From: Chrysemys picta bellii
Taxonomy: Eukaryota > Chordata > Testudines > Emydidae
Assembly (NCBI RefSeq): GCF_011386835.1
Contig: NC_088796.1
Span: 84,465,468 to 84,529,467, forward strand
DNA: 64,000 nt
Direction: 5' to 3'
The notes beneath the pieces were generated by a model. The model ran no database searches and was not told the origin of the DNA. It worked only from the letters and a program-made list of their open reading frames with translations. Below are positions 32,842 through 44,993 of this stretch, piece by piece; position 1 is the stretch's first letter; every line of letters starts with the position of its first letter. The position numbers were made by a program, and so were the translations under genes.

Positions 32842-35800
32842 GGATGGCTTGGAAGAGGCACTAACAGAAAACAGTCCCTGCTCTCAAGAAAGCATGGCTG
32901 TAATTATGGTCAGTGTTGCAAGATGTAGAGAGAAACTCCTTGTATACCTCCATGACCTGCTGTTTGCATCCCAGTGTAGGGGCCAACCACAATCTGTCCC
33001 TGCACCTTCAATTTTATGAAGGTGAGCACATAGCTGGGTTGATAATAATCTTTAGGAAATACACTAGTATAATGGAAAGTGAGAACTAGACAATGAATTG
33101 TACAGAAAGTGAAAGAACAGTAGTGCTAATACATTTCATTCATAGAGGTTAAAATAACTACTGTTATTTCACTACTGGCAGCCTGTCACATCCAAATCAC
33201 TAGAGAAGTTTGTTGAAGAAGCAAATAAGAGAATTAAGTTTGGTGGGTATAAAATTCAACCATATCCTTATTAATATTTGTATATTATTATTCAGCCTAC
33301 CCCCATGACCAGGAATCAGAACAACACTGTGATCAACAGGGCTTAGTAAGTACCACAGAGTCATAGGACTCATGCAAGCCTGAATCCTGCCAGAATATCA
33401 CAGCACAATATGTCTTAGCAGTACAGGGCAGCCTACTTTGCTGTGCTTTAGAAAGGCAAGCATTCTGTTACTACATTGTTTAAGAACCAAGTAAAAGAGG
33501 TTTTAAGTGGTTATGCATCCTTAAAGAACAACTTGAATTTGTTTTTGAAACTGATGTATATCTAATTGGGTTTAGCGCTGAGCATGGTTTGTTTTAACTG
33601 ATTTTGAAAATAGGGACAGCCAATGCTAGTCTCATCTCACAGAGGCATACCAGAAAGGGCAAACTTTAAAAAGGATTTCTTACTTTATTATTTTCAGTAA
33701 CTCACCAAAAATTTTCCCTTCTTCTTGAGGAAGAACCTTTTAAAGATAAAAGTGACACTAAGAACAACAGAGAACAGCAGTCAGCTCATACAGTGTTACA
33801 GATTACTTTGTTGAAATCCCAGAAGACCTTGAAGCAATAGATTGCTGAGCAGAGAGTAAGAAAACAGACTCATAATGAATATGCAGAAGACAAACATATT
33901 TAGTGTAAATGTTGTGAAAGAAAAGATCACATCTGATGAGAAAGAATTAGAAGCTATTAAAACAAATGTCTACTTGGAGAAAATTACATGCTTTCTCCTA
34001 ATCTGTAAGAGGAGGTAAAGAGAACACACAATGGAGAGTCTTTCAGAAGGATGACTATTACTATGAACTGCAAGATCCCTAACTGTGGATCAAATGGGTT
34101 GTCATAACAGTGTGGTTTCTTGACACATAGTGCAGAAACAAGGGCACTTAGGAAGAAAGTGATTCAGAAAAGCTGAACTATGAAGTAAAGAGAGGCATTA
34201 TAGAGAGAGCGAGATCAAAACAAAAGAACAAATAAATGAGCAAGTGAGCCTGCCAATGTAAAGGACATTTTTACAAATCTGAACATTCTGAAGTGGCAAC
34301 AGACTGGTCGTATCACAAAAAGAAGAAATAAAAGGTGGGTCACACTACTTTCCAATCTACCCATCGCCAAAAATTAAGCAGTCAGTCTGAAAGATTATAT
34401 TCTCCACTCTTTCTTCATATTAAGTCATGAGAGTGCTCATGGATTTAAAAAATATTTAATGTATTAGTTATATTCAGGAAAGTGATGCCACACCATTCTT
34501 TAGGACAGTTATTGTGTAGAATCTATTGTGAAGAGATGCCAGTGAATGAATGGTTAGTTCAGTGTTGGTTACCAGTAGTGAAAATGGAAGGTTTGAGATA
34601 CCACAAGAAAATTTTGTGATGAAATAATTGTGAAATGGCATTGAAACTTATTTTTCTAGCTTAGTTTTGTGGAGGGAACTGTAGGGGAAGGCTTGTGTAG
34701 CTGGGCAAGGGGAAAGAAATTGAACAAGAGAACAAAGGGCTAAGATTTTCAGAAGTACTCAGCATTGTCCTGACTGCTACCATGGAAGTCAATTCCTGTT
34801 GAGCTGGAATTGCACCCATGCAATTTAAATCCATTCCCATTGACGTTAGTGGGAGCAGAGTGAGGAACAACACTGAACATTTTTGGAAAATCCCATCCAA
34901 AAGCTGTTTATCCCTGCAGTAGTAACAGAGACAGTGAAAGACAAATGAGATTTTAGAGATTATACAGAGAGAGACTGGCTTGGAAGTGAACAAGAGGTAA
35001 TGGGCCAACTTATGCTTTTATTCACATGGGTGCGATTCCCACTAAATCAAGAGGGACAAGTTGAACAAGTGGGACAGAACAGAATTTTGCTCATTTTTTC
35101 TTTTTTCAGATATGAACATGGGACCAAAACTATAAAAATAAATACCAACATATACGGTTGCACTAGATTAATATCAAAACTACAATTGCTGGAATTTGGG
35201 GATAGTTGTACTAAATTTAAAAAAATTCTGTATTTTATATTTTAAATGGGGATATATTAATTTTATCCCAAAAGGGGAAATAAAAAGCTTAAAAACAGAT
35301 AGACAAGAAATAGAGTTATGTGCATTGCTTTTCAAGAGTACTTCTGTACAAGTATTCTGCCTGCCTTTTATTAGTCACAAGTCAGTTTCATAGAGAATAA
35401 TCATAATTCATTGACCCATAGGGCTGAGAAATACCTTTGATAGATAGCACAGTTTAAAAATGGCAATAGGAAAGAAAGGCATTCTAAACTTGAAAGGGAA
35501 GACACATTTTGATATGGTTCTTACATGGGGCAATTAGGACACAGTTCACAGACCACAAGAACAAGTAATGGAAGCCAAAGGAAAAATAACATTGCCTAGG
35601 ATGGAGAAGTACACTTTGTGCTTTTCAGATGTCCTTGATTTACAAGGATAGCTACTATTTTATCTGAAATTCTCTTTTGCTCCAGTTTAATATGACCAAA
35701 GTGATTATCTGTATTTCTTCAATCAATTTCAGTTTTGCAGAATTGCACAGAGAACAACAGGATGAAACATTCATGTCTTACAAAGCTACCAACTCCTCAT

Positions 35801-35897
35801 AAGATAGGAGAGAATGTGCAATAATAAGAGGCATACAAATGCTACTGAAGTCTGTTTTACAAGCCATTTCAACCACTCCTTCTCTAGTCCTAGAAGA
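32842..35897. other. Non-coding stretch, no gene seen
   Basis: Mostly AT-rich. At about 34770-34865 a weak fragment of an ancient MITE appears (cccattgacgttagtggga). No convincing exon, RNA or recent insertion. Confidence 0.4.
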
Positions 35898-35905
35898 GAT
35901 ACAGC

Positions 35906-36082
35906 CAGGGCCGCCGAGAGCGGGTTCGGGCCCCGGTGAAAATTTTTTTTTGGGGCCTTCCAGCAAGGGCGGACTGGCTAAACAGGGCCGAGGAGAGGGG
36001 GGGGAAGCTGGGCCCCGGGACCCCTTCCGGACTGCCAGGCCCCGGTAATTTGTACCGGCTTTCCCCCCGCTCGTCGGCCCTG
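35906..36082. mobile_element. 177-bp hAT-like MITE
   Basis: Termini CAGGGCCGCCGAGAG / GTCGGCCCTG, flanked by a perfect 8-bp duplication gatacagc (35898-35905 and 36083-36090). GC-rich interior without coding capacity. Related in its terminus to the elements at 27896-28082 and 36423-37064. Confidence 0.93.
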
Positions 36083-36422
36083 GATACAGCATATGGTCCC
36101 AAATCTGCAAACATGTGAATAGTTCCTCTGTCAGTGAACTACTTACATGTTTAAGTACTTGCATGATCAGGGCCTATAATTCTATATTTAATCATTTGAA
36201 CCAATCCTACTCTTCTTATTCGGGCAAAGCTCTTCTTGAAATCAGACATTTTTCCTGAGTGATAAGTGGAAGATCCTGCCCTATTACTTTTAAAAAGAAC
36301 TTGTGCCTCTTACTGCAAAAACAACTTGGTCTGAATCAGGGAACGGGAGGAGAATCACTATGTAGGGGGGAAAAAAAAGATCTCCCTCCAATGAGTTTTT
36401 CTTGTTTACAATGTGAGATGCT

Positions 36423-37064
36423 CAGGGCCGGCTCCAGGCACCAGCTGAGCAAGCTCGTGCTTGGGGCGGCAGATTCTAAGGAGCGGCATTCTGTCCAGTC
36501 CTAGGATGGCATGGCCACCCTTTTTTTCCTTTTTTTTTTTTGATTTGTCGCTCCAGCCGCCCTGTAGGGGGTGGAGGAGGGGAGCGCCCTGCTGGGAGCA
36601 GGCTGCGCGCTCCATCTGTCCCACCCGGTGCCAGGTCTGCAGCAAGCCGGCAGCCCGTGTCCTTCCATTCACCTGCAGGCAGGGCGGCAGGAGGGGCCAA
36701 GTGACGAGCGCTCCAGCTGAAGGAAGCCCTGGCCACCTCCCTTCTGTCTCTCCCCCCGGCTCAGGGGTGGCTCCAGGCACCAGTGCACCAAGTGCGTGCC
36801 TGGGGCAGCAAGCCACTGAGGGTGGCGTGCCGGTCACCATGAGGGCAGCAGTCAGGCTGCCTTCGGTGGCATGCCTGTAGGAGGTCCGCCGGCCCCGCGG
36901 TTTCCGCGGCAATTTGGCGGCGGGTATGCCGAAGGCGCGGGACCGGCGGCCCTGCCGCAGGCATGCCTCCGAATCCGCGTTACCAGCGGACCGCCAGCAG
37001 GCACACTGCTGAAAGCCACCTGACTGCTGTGCTTGGGGTGGCAAAATACATAGAGCCGCCCCTG
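36423..37064. mobile_element. Composite hAT-like element with two left ends
   Basis: Starts CAGGGCCGGCTCCAGGCACC and ends AGAGCCGCCCCTG. It is flanked by a perfect duplication gagatgct (36415-36422 and 37065-37072). At about 36764 a second left-end-like sequence occurs (caggggtggctccaggcacc) with the same following text ('gtgcctggggcagcaag'). So two related elements are joined head to tail with one shared right end, and the composite was mobilised as a unit. GC-rich ORFs here are not genes. Confidence 0.85.
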
Positions 37065-37072
37065 GAGATGCT

Positions 37073-39608
37073 CTTCCATGATTCATAATGTAGGCATATT
37101 TTTAAAGGACGTTAAGTTAACACCTCAGATGTCTGTAACTTACAACAGTGGAAAAATAGTAGTTATGTGGGTCTGGGAAATTTGGATGAAGAATGAAGGA
37201 AGTCCTGTCTGATTAGGAACAGCTGAGATTTTATTGCCCTGTCTCGCATAAACATTTGTTACAGAAGGAACCTGAGAGAATTCTATTCCCCTTGGGTGAA
37301 ATAAAATAATATTAAGTTGTCACAGCTGTACTATTTAAAACCACAATGTTTTTTATCTACCTCACTTACATAAATGTAACACTATTGAAGTGAACATTCA
37401 CATGGATACATTTGGACATTTTTCAAGGAATGGCAGAGCACAAAATATTCCTATGTTAGTGTTTATTAAGGTTACTCTGGGGCTGCCAGCACAAAGATCT
37501 ATGCACCATTTAAATCTCATTTAAGCCCAACTAACACTCTCTCTCCACACTCTCTCTCTCACACACAATTTTCAAAGAGTTAATTTAAAGAAAAATGTTT
37601 TTAGGACAACTTAGTATATTTTAATGTAACACAGGTGGCTTTTTGTTTGTTTGTTTTGCTTTATTTATACTTTCTGTGGTGTTGTGAACCCAAACAAAAT
37701 GGCATTTAGCTGGCGTGCAAGATTCAGTCTTGCCAGTTTCACTATCTAATTTTGTTATCCAAGTTTCACTTGATGTAAAAAATGTAGTAGAAACAAACCC
37801 AATAAGGCTCCATCCTCAAATCTAGACATACCATTGGATTTTTGTTTTTAACCTTGAGCGATGGATTTCCAGTTAACCCCCAAGGTAGTTAGCATGGTTA
37901 CAAAGGATAGTGTGGACACATCACAAATGTTTATTCCAAGATACAAATATTTGTTCTAGGTTGAAATCAGTCTTTTGTGGAAGTTCTAGGAAGTGTTAGG
38001 CAACTTCGGTATAGGGGTCATTGCCACTCCTCCACAATAACGTGTGTAATATTATCAACTTGCATTAAAAATTATCCTGCTTCTTTCAAGACTCCAGTAA
38101 ACATATATCCTACTGACTGACAAACTATATGGAGTCAATCACTTTGTATTGATGTAAAGGAAAAGCACACAATATAATAATTTAATCTAAAAACTATTAC
38201 TGTTATGGAATTATATTTAGGTCAACTCACATTTTTCAGCAATAGTAAATTAAGAATCTGAGACAATTACATAGAGAGATTTTAGATTGTGCACTTATCA
38301 TAGACCTCTTGCTCATATTTTGCCAGCTCAAATTATTTAAATATTCAAAAGGCAATGATTCAGACACTTTTCCAAATACTGATGTGGAAAATGAAGGAGT
38401 TATGTATATGATTTTTTATAAATACCAGGTGCATCTCAGTTTACTTGTATGATATTATTCTGCCTGAATGCATAGTGTTAAATCAAAAGCAGGCTGCAAG
38501 GAGGATCACACGGGAAAATATTTGTACAATGTAGTGAGAAATGTATATGTATTTGGTTATGGGAAGTCTTACTTACTGTTTGAAGTTTGAAATCAGAAGA
38601 GTTTATAATGGATGCTCCATCCAGGAAGTAGATGCCCGAATGTCTCTTGGTCACTTGAGAAGTGACCCTGCTTAGTTCTTTCTTTAATGCAGGAGCGATG
38701 TGGATGAGGAATGTGCTTTTTTTTTTTTTAAATCATGTGCACCTCTGTTCATCTGTGTGCTACTATCTTGCTTGAATGTTTTTAGTTAAATTAAAAGGAA
38801 GCTATAAGGAGGAAACCAACAGGAAACAAAATAAGGGCAAAGGTCAGGTGCTATCATAGGGAATATCAAGGGAGAAGCTATCAAGTGGGAAATATCCATA
38901 AGCCCAGCATCCACTAGACTGGCAAAGTTTACTCTTCCCACACCAAACCTAAGATCAGAGGAAGTATTAGAACCTTAAAGATGCTAGTTTTGTCAGGAAG
39001 GTGGAGGGCAGTAGGGAAGATTGAGTGAGTTGTCAGCAGGCTGACCCCCAGAGGCACAAAGACTGAGGGAGACACAATGAGCACGTTGCCACAGCACAGT
39101 CTGCATCTCCAGCCCAGACATGGAGGTGCATGGGCTGAATGGAGATGCTGTGTTGAGGAGAACATACCACAGCTCCCAAAGAAAGATTTGGGTTTAGGTA
39201 AGGGGAAAATATACAGATAGGCTTTTATTGTTATTATTAACTCTTGACTTTGATTGCTAGGTGAAAGAATATATAATGCTTTGTTTTGAAAAAGCTGTTT
39301 GACTCACTCTAATCAACCACTGTCACAGGCTTTCAGAGGAAAAGAACTCACAGGTGCCAAACACAGCTGGGCCTGATGGGTTAACACAGCTGGGGAACAG
39401 ATGGGCTGCAGCCCAGTGCTCCTGTATAAGGGTAAATACACCACGTTGTTCCTCCCTTGCAATGAGGTGCAGGAAGTCAGGTCGGTCATCTGAGAGGTGC
39501 CCTCAAGAAAGGCTAAAAGGAGCCTAAAAATGCAGCTCACCTGGTTTTTGGTAGACTCCCCATCCTCCATCAAGAAACTACTTAGGATAACTTACAAGTC
39601 AGCAGTAG
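37073..39608. other. Non-coding stretch, no gene seen
   Basis: AT-rich, with a short CT/CA microsatellite at 37540-37565. Part of 39310-39590 weakly resembles 50880-51000 (both contain 'caggtg.ccaaac' followed by similar words), suggesting an unnamed repeat. Confidence 0.35.
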
Positions 39609-41045
39609 TCATAGAATCATAGAATATCAGGGTTGGAAGGGAACTCAGGAGGTCATCTAGTCCAACCCCCTGCTCAAAGCAGGACCAATCCCCAACTAAA
39701 TCATCTCAGCCAGGGCTTTGTCAAGCCTGACTTTAAAAACCTCTAAGGAAGGAGATTCCACCACCTCACTAGGTAACCCATTCCAGTGCTTCACCACCCT
39801 CCTAGTAAAAAAGTTTTTCCTAATATCCAACCTAAACATCCCCCACTGCAACTTGAGACCATTACACCTTGTTCTGTCATCTGGTACCACTGAGAACAGT
39901 CTAGATCCATCCTCTTTGGAACCCCCTTTCAGGTAGTTGAAAGCAGCTATCAAATCCCCCCTCATTCTTCTCTTCTGTGGACTAAACAATCCCAGTTCCC
40001 TCAGCCTCTCCTCATAAGTCGTGCGCTCCAGCCCCCTAATAATTTTTGTTGCCCTCCGCTGGACTCTTTCCAATTTTTCCACATCCTTCTTGAAGTGTGG
40101 GGCCCAAAACTGGGCACAGTACTCCAGATGAGGCCTCACCAATGTCGAATAGAGGGAAATGATCACGTCCCTCGATCTGCTGGCAATGCCCCAACTTATA
40201 CAGCCCAAAATGCCGTTAGCCTTCTTGGCAAGAAGGGCACACTGTCGACTCATATCCAGCTTCTTGGCCACCGTAACCCCTAGGTCCTTTTCTGCAGAAC
40301 TGCTGCCTAGCCATTCGGTCCCTAGTCTGTACCAGTGCATGGGATTCTTCCATCCTAAGTGCAGGACTCTGCACTTGTCCTTGTTGAACCTCATCAGATT
40401 TCTTTTGGCCTATCCTCTAATTTGTCTAGGTCCCTCTGTATGCTATCCAGCGTATCTATCACTCCTCCCAGTTTAGTGTCATCTGTAAACTTGCTGAGGG
40501 TGCAGTCCACGCCATCCTCCAGATCATTAATGATGATATTGAACAAAACTGGCCCCAGGACTGACCCTTGGGGCACTCCGCTTGATACCGGCTGCCAACT
40601 AGACATGGAGCCGTTGATCACTACCCGTTGAGCCCAATGATCTAGCCAGCTTTCTATCCACCTTATAGTCCATTCATCCAGCCCATACTTCTTTAACTTG
40701 CCGGCAAGAATACTGTGGGAGACCGTATCAAAAGTTTTGCTAAAGTCAAGGAATAACACGTCCACTGCTTTCCCCTCATCCACAGAGCCAGTTATCTTGT
40801 CATAGAAGGCAATTAGGTTAGTCAGGCATGACTTGCCCTTGGTGAATCCATGCTGACTGTTCCTGATCACTTTCCTCTCCTCTAAGTGCTCCAGAATTGA
40901 TTCCTTGAGGACCTGCTCCATGATTTTTCCAGGGACTGAGGTGAGGCTGACTGGCCTGTAGTTCCCCGGATCCTCCTTCTTCCCTTTTTTAAAGATGGGC
41001 ACTACATTAGCCTTTTTCCAGTCATCTGGGACCACCCCGGATAGC
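39609..41045 (-). mobile_element. CR1 LINE, 5'-truncated, minus strand
   Basis: The 3' end with its repeated tail (atagaatcatagaat) is at the left, at about 39609. The body runs rightward, covering the C-terminal half of ORF2, and stops at about 41045 inside the RT. The truncation at the 5' side is typical of aborted target-primed reverse transcription. It differs enough from the 17-20 kb copy to be another subfamily. Confidence 0.95.
39696..41035 (-). pseudogene. CR1 ORF2 fragment, RT (altered FADD) and C-terminal domain
   Basis: The upstream frame (41035 to 40394) holds the RT core: [13 protein letters not shown], motif A VLFLDFSK (D97) and [12 protein letters not shown]. The YXDD-equivalent box reads FTDD (183-186) in place of the usual CR1 FADD. 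Its frame ends at [12 protein letters not shown] one-base shift then opens the second frame (40394 to 39696), which encodes the C-terminal thumb-like region ([20 protein letters not shown] and on). Only one frameshift and the 5' truncation separate it from a coherent protein fragment. It cannot be functional. Confidence 0.92.
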
Positions 41046-41689
41046 CTAACAGTCCAGGAAATAAACAGCAGTTCAAGCTGTAGGGCTGACTCAAGTGTCT
41101 TGATTCATTATCCTAAATTTGCTTTTCGTGTGGTACCTGGAACACTTTGTTGTATTTGCTGGGTGTAAAATTCATCCCTTAGCTTTCCTAATACATTGTG
41201 AAGGGGTTTGTACCACAATCAGGCCCTGAAGGGGTTAATGTGGGCCTGAGGGGCCAGAGCAGGTGCCTGGTTGCACCTGGTGGAAGATCCAGATTTAACT
41301 GAATAAGAGGCTCAGCTGGGCTGGAGTAGGCTGGATTATAAAGCCAGGATGTTTACAGCAGAAAGAGACGATAGGAAGAGAGTCTAGAGTCAACTCTCTG
41401 GGAGCAGAGTGGAGGGAAAGTGAAAACCTAGGAGGGAGACTAAGCCCCAGGGTTCGAGACCTAGAAGAGACTGTGCTTGTTCAGGGTAACTGGCTTTCTG
41501 CTCCTTCTCTTCTTCTGTTTCTCCTGCTTTTCTCTCTCTCTGACCCCTCCCTCTACTAAAATCCAGTCTCTATGTTTGCCATGAGGGCCAGGACCCTGTC
41601 GCAGCAACTTCTGTGCAGTCGAAAACCAGCTTGCTCCTAGGGTAGGCTGACATCCACATTGGCTCAATTTGGTTCAGAACGAGGGTAGG
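41046..41689. other. Unassigned sequence, possibly LTR-like
   Basis: At 41205-41460 a stretch with ggattataaagccagg (TATA-like) and gggagcagagtggagg could be part of an LTR, but no termini were found. No gene. Confidence 0.3.
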
Positions 41690-43130
41690 TGATGCTCAAG
41701 AGGGAGACTGGACTATAACTAGACGGGTAATCTGCACGTTTTTCAGGCTTTAGGAGTGCAATAACCTTGACTTCTGTCCACACACTGCAGATTTCACCAG
41801 TCTCCAGGATGTTGGTGAAAAGCTGCATCATCCATTACTGTGCTAGTGGACCCAGGTTATATAGGAACTCAAGATAGATACTTTCTTTTCTTGCTGCTTT
41901 TCCCAATTTCATGGCTACAATGGCTTCATAAATCTCCTTACTTGTGAATGGTCCAAATCATTGGGATGATGGAGCACATGTGGACATCACCTGCTAGAGC
42001 TGATGCCGGACTTGGTTGTAATACTGTTTGTCCACAGGCTGTTTTGATGTCCATAAAAATTTAGCAGCAATGGCATTGTCTTTCACCTGCAGCCTAGTGG
42101 CATGTGTGAGATTTGCAACCCCAAGGTGTTGCAGCAGACTCCAAGCGCATCTGCTCTAGCCATTGTTTCCACCTTGCTGCATCCACTGATGCCAGGAGGG
42201 CTTTTCCAATTTCTGAGTCTCTTCACTCATCATATTTATGGAGGAGCTCTTGGCGCTCTGCAGTTCACCAAAGAGTGTACAATGACATGTGTCCCTGGGG
42301 GGTAGGGGAGGAGATTGTTCTTCTGTGTAGCGGAGATTAGGAGCTCAGTAAAATGGTCAAAAGTCTTCCGTGTTGGGGGAATGTGGGAGGTTGTATTGTC
42401 CACAGTCCTAGTGAAAGGGCCCAGTCTGCTTTTTTGAAGTTCTAGTGCAGCACTGGTTTTAAGTAGAGAACTGGGATTTGAATGCCAATATGGGCAGTAC
42501 TGGTCTGTGCTGGCTGTTCAGGAAATCATAGAGGACGATCTGCAATGCGGGTATTGGTGGCCCTGGTATCATCTTTAGATATGACATTCAGGTGAGGGCA
42601 CTATCCTCTGCCCCATCTTGCAGATTGGAAAAGACATGCCCTTTCACATAAAAAAGGAGGAACATATAATCTACGGATGCCCAGCATGTCAGTTCTTCAC
42701 CTGCAATGTGGTTTGCTGCATAGCCCCACTGGGTGAAGTGACTATTACAGGTGCATGCAAATACAGCAGGGTCCTGTGCATTCTGCAGAGCTGGCTGAGG
42801 GCACAGAGCCCCAGGTGGTTGATATATATTAGCGATGGTAAGCTTGCCAATGTGTTGTTTGTTTGTATGCTGCTGGAGACAGAAACACATTCACTGAGCT
42901 CCTGCTTTATGTAAATTGCCAGCCTTTATTTTGAGTGGTAATTGCTGGAGCTGAGTTTATAGCCATTGATTTTGTAGCAACAGGCTTTTTCTTCCTTTGG
43001 AACATGGGTCTCCTGGAGGGAGCGGATGTTTAGGACAGCAGTCTTCAGCATTTTCTCCAGGTAGTCACACTTGGCCCAACTGAGAGAGGCCTCAATATTC
43101 AATTGGCAGATCTTTACCCCAGGTCCAATC
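41690..43130 (-). pseudogene. Decayed non-CR1 LINE (endonuclease then RT), minus strand
   Basis: Translating the minus strand in shifting frames gives the order of a non-LTR retrotransposon. Near 43090-42900 is an endonuclease N-terminus (QLNIEASLSWAKCDYL, then SLQETHVP). At 42890-42588 an open 100-codon piece has TIANIYQPPGA and NSHFTQWGYAAN, matching the 'YxPP ... N(S)H' part of an APE endonuclease. Near 41950-41700 is an RT finger region (WTEVKVIALLKPEKR, then SSYSPVSLLS). Many stops and frameshifts separate these. The wording (KVIALLKP, PVSLLS) is unlike CR1, so this is another clade. I cannot name it. The RT palm is absent; the element breaks off near 41690. Confidence 0.7.
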
Positions 43131-43323
43131 TGCCTAGAACATTGACCCTGACAAGGTAGACTTATTTTGTTGTTCTTTTGACTGGGAGGTTAGATGTTCC
43201 ATCGACAGTTTGATGTCAGTCATTATTTCCCACTTAACAGGGTGGACTGTGTGAAAGTCATCATCTTCCACCCCAAAAAAGCAAAATAAACATGAAACAA
43301 CTCTACTTTCTTAATGTCATCAG
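43131..43323. other. Short unassigned spacer
   Basis: Links the decayed LINE to the hAT element. It may be 5' sequence of the LINE or CR1 debris. No feature is supportable. Confidence 0.3.
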
Positions 43324-43954
43324 CAGTGTTCCCTCTAATTTTTTACATCCATGTGTGGGTTGAATTTTGTTATATGTACCAATATGGAGATGATGTGTGG
43401 CGGGGTGGGGCTGAGGGATTCGGAGCGTGGGAGAGGGCTCAGGGCTGGGGCAGATGGTTGGGGTGCGGGAGGGGTGAGGGCTCTGGCTGGGGGATGCGGG
43501 CCCTGGAGTGGGGCCGGGGATGAGAGGTTTGGGGTATGGGAGGGGGCTCAGGGCTAGAGCAAAGGGTTGGGAGTGCGGGGGAGGGGGATTAAGGGCTCTG
43601 GCTGGGAGTGCGAGTTCTGGGGGTGGGGGGATGAGGGGTTTGGGGTGCAGGCTGCCCTGGGGCTGCAGTGGGGAGAGAGGACTCCCCCCAGCCCTCTCTT
43701 GCCACAGCAGCCCGGGGCCCGGTGAGAGGCGCCTCTCCTTGGCCATGGCAGCCCCATGCCAGGGCTGGGGGAGAGGGACCTCTCCTTGCCGCGGAAGCCC
43801 CGGGGCTGGGGCCGGGGGAGAAGTGCTTCTCTCTGCCACAGCCCTGCACGCCCCCTACCTCTCTCCTCTCCACTCCACTCCAGGCCCCTAAGGCTGCATG
43901 ACTGCATGCCCTTGATAGCCTGCTGCATGGTCACGCAGCTTAGAGGGAACTTAG
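43324..43954. mobile_element. hAT-like element with CAGTGTTCCCTCTAA end
   Basis: Left end CAGTGTTCCCTCTAATTTTT and right end TTAGAGGGAACTTAG, flanked by a perfect 8-bp duplication gtcatcag (43316-43323 and 43955-43962). The interior is a GC-rich minisatellite plus a proline/glycine-coding-looking but unconstrained segment. No transposase. ORFs of up to 178 codons here are composition artefacts. Confidence 0.92.
43400..43660 (+). repeat. G-rich minisatellite, unit about 105 bp
   Basis: Roughly 2.3 copies of a unit containing 'gagggctcagggct', 'agggctctggctggg' and 'gatgaggggtttggggt'. It lies entirely inside the hAT element at 43324-43954. The complementary C-rich theme is at 23030-23215. Confidence 0.7.
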
Positions 43955-43962
43955 GTCATCAG

Positions 43963-44106
43963 TTATTAGCTCTCCTGCCCTGCTAAAGAGAGGCCCTATA
44001 CTTTCCTTCATCTTTCTGTTGCTCCTAATGTATTTAAAGAATCTCTTCTTATTGTTTTTTATATTCCTTGCTACATGTAACTCATTTTGTGCTTTAGCCT
44101 TTCTAA
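43963..44106 (-). mobile_element. CR1 ORF2 linker fragment, minus strand, left part
   Basis: The minus-strand translation resembles the CR1 linker seen at about 18300 (RHKMSYxLARDIKxNKKRFF-like words). It is cut at 44106 by the Harbinger copy and continues at 46230. This shows Harbinger inserted into older CR1 sequence. Confidence 0.65.
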
Positions 44107-44468
44107 GCCCTGGTCTACACTACGAGTTTAGGTCAAATTTAGCAGCATTAGATCGATTTAACCCTGCACCCGTCCACACAACAAAGCCATTTTTGTCAAC
44201 TTAAAGGGCTCTTAAAATCGATTTCTGTATTCCTCCCCGACGAGGGGATTAGCACTGAAATCGATCCTGCTGGGTCGAATTTGGGGTAGTGTGGATGTAA
44301 TTCGACAGTATTGGCCTCCCAGAGCTAACTCAGAGTGCTCCATTTTGACCACTCTGGACAGCACTCTCAACTCAGATGCACTGGCCAGGTAGACAGGAAA
44401 AGCCCCAGGAACTTTTGAATTTCATTTCCTGTTTGGCCAGCATAGCGAGCTGATCAGCACAGGTGACC

Positions 44469-44765
44469 ATGGAGTCCCAGAATTGCAAAAGAGCTCCAGC
44501 ATGGACTGAACAGGAGGTACTGCATCTGATCGCTGTATGAGGAGACAAATCTGTGCTATCCGAACTCCGTTCCAAAAGAAGAAATGCCGGAATATTTGAA
44601 AAAAATCTCCAAGGGCATGAAGGACAGAGGTTATAACAGGGACCCGCAGTAGTGCAGCGTGAAGCCTACCAAAGAACCAGAGAGGCAAACGGCCGCTCTG
44701 GGTCAGAGCCCCAGACATGCCACTTCTATGATGAGCTGCATGCCATTCTAGGGGGTTCCCCTATA
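44469..44765 (+). pseudogene. Harbinger Myb-like gene remnant
   Basis: Same start context as the copy at 25994 (accATGGAGTCCCAGAATTG) and the same Myb-like region. It carries a TGA in place of the tryptophan codon after LIAV, a further in-frame TAG and frame changes. It keeps the 'aagggcatg' that lost one base in the other copy. After the YDELHAILGG segment the sequence jumps directly to the 3' untranslated part, so the acidic region, intron and exon 2 are deleted. Confidence 0.85.
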
Positions 44766-44993
44766 ACTACCCTACCCCTGTGCTTCCCTCCTCCCCCACC
44801 CTTCCCGGGCTACCTTGGCAGTTATCCCCCCATTTGTGTGATGAATTAATAAAGAATGCATGAATTTGAAACAACAATGACTTTATTGCCTCTGCAAGCG
44901 GAGATCAAAGAGGGGAGGGAGGGCAGTTGCCTTACAGGGAAGTAGAGTGAACCAAGGGGGTGGGTTTTCATCAAGGAGAAACAAACAGAACTT

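Noticed and set aside
43303..43934. Several 70-178 codon ORFs
   Set aside because: All lie inside a hAT-like element and minisatellite and overlap each other on both strands.
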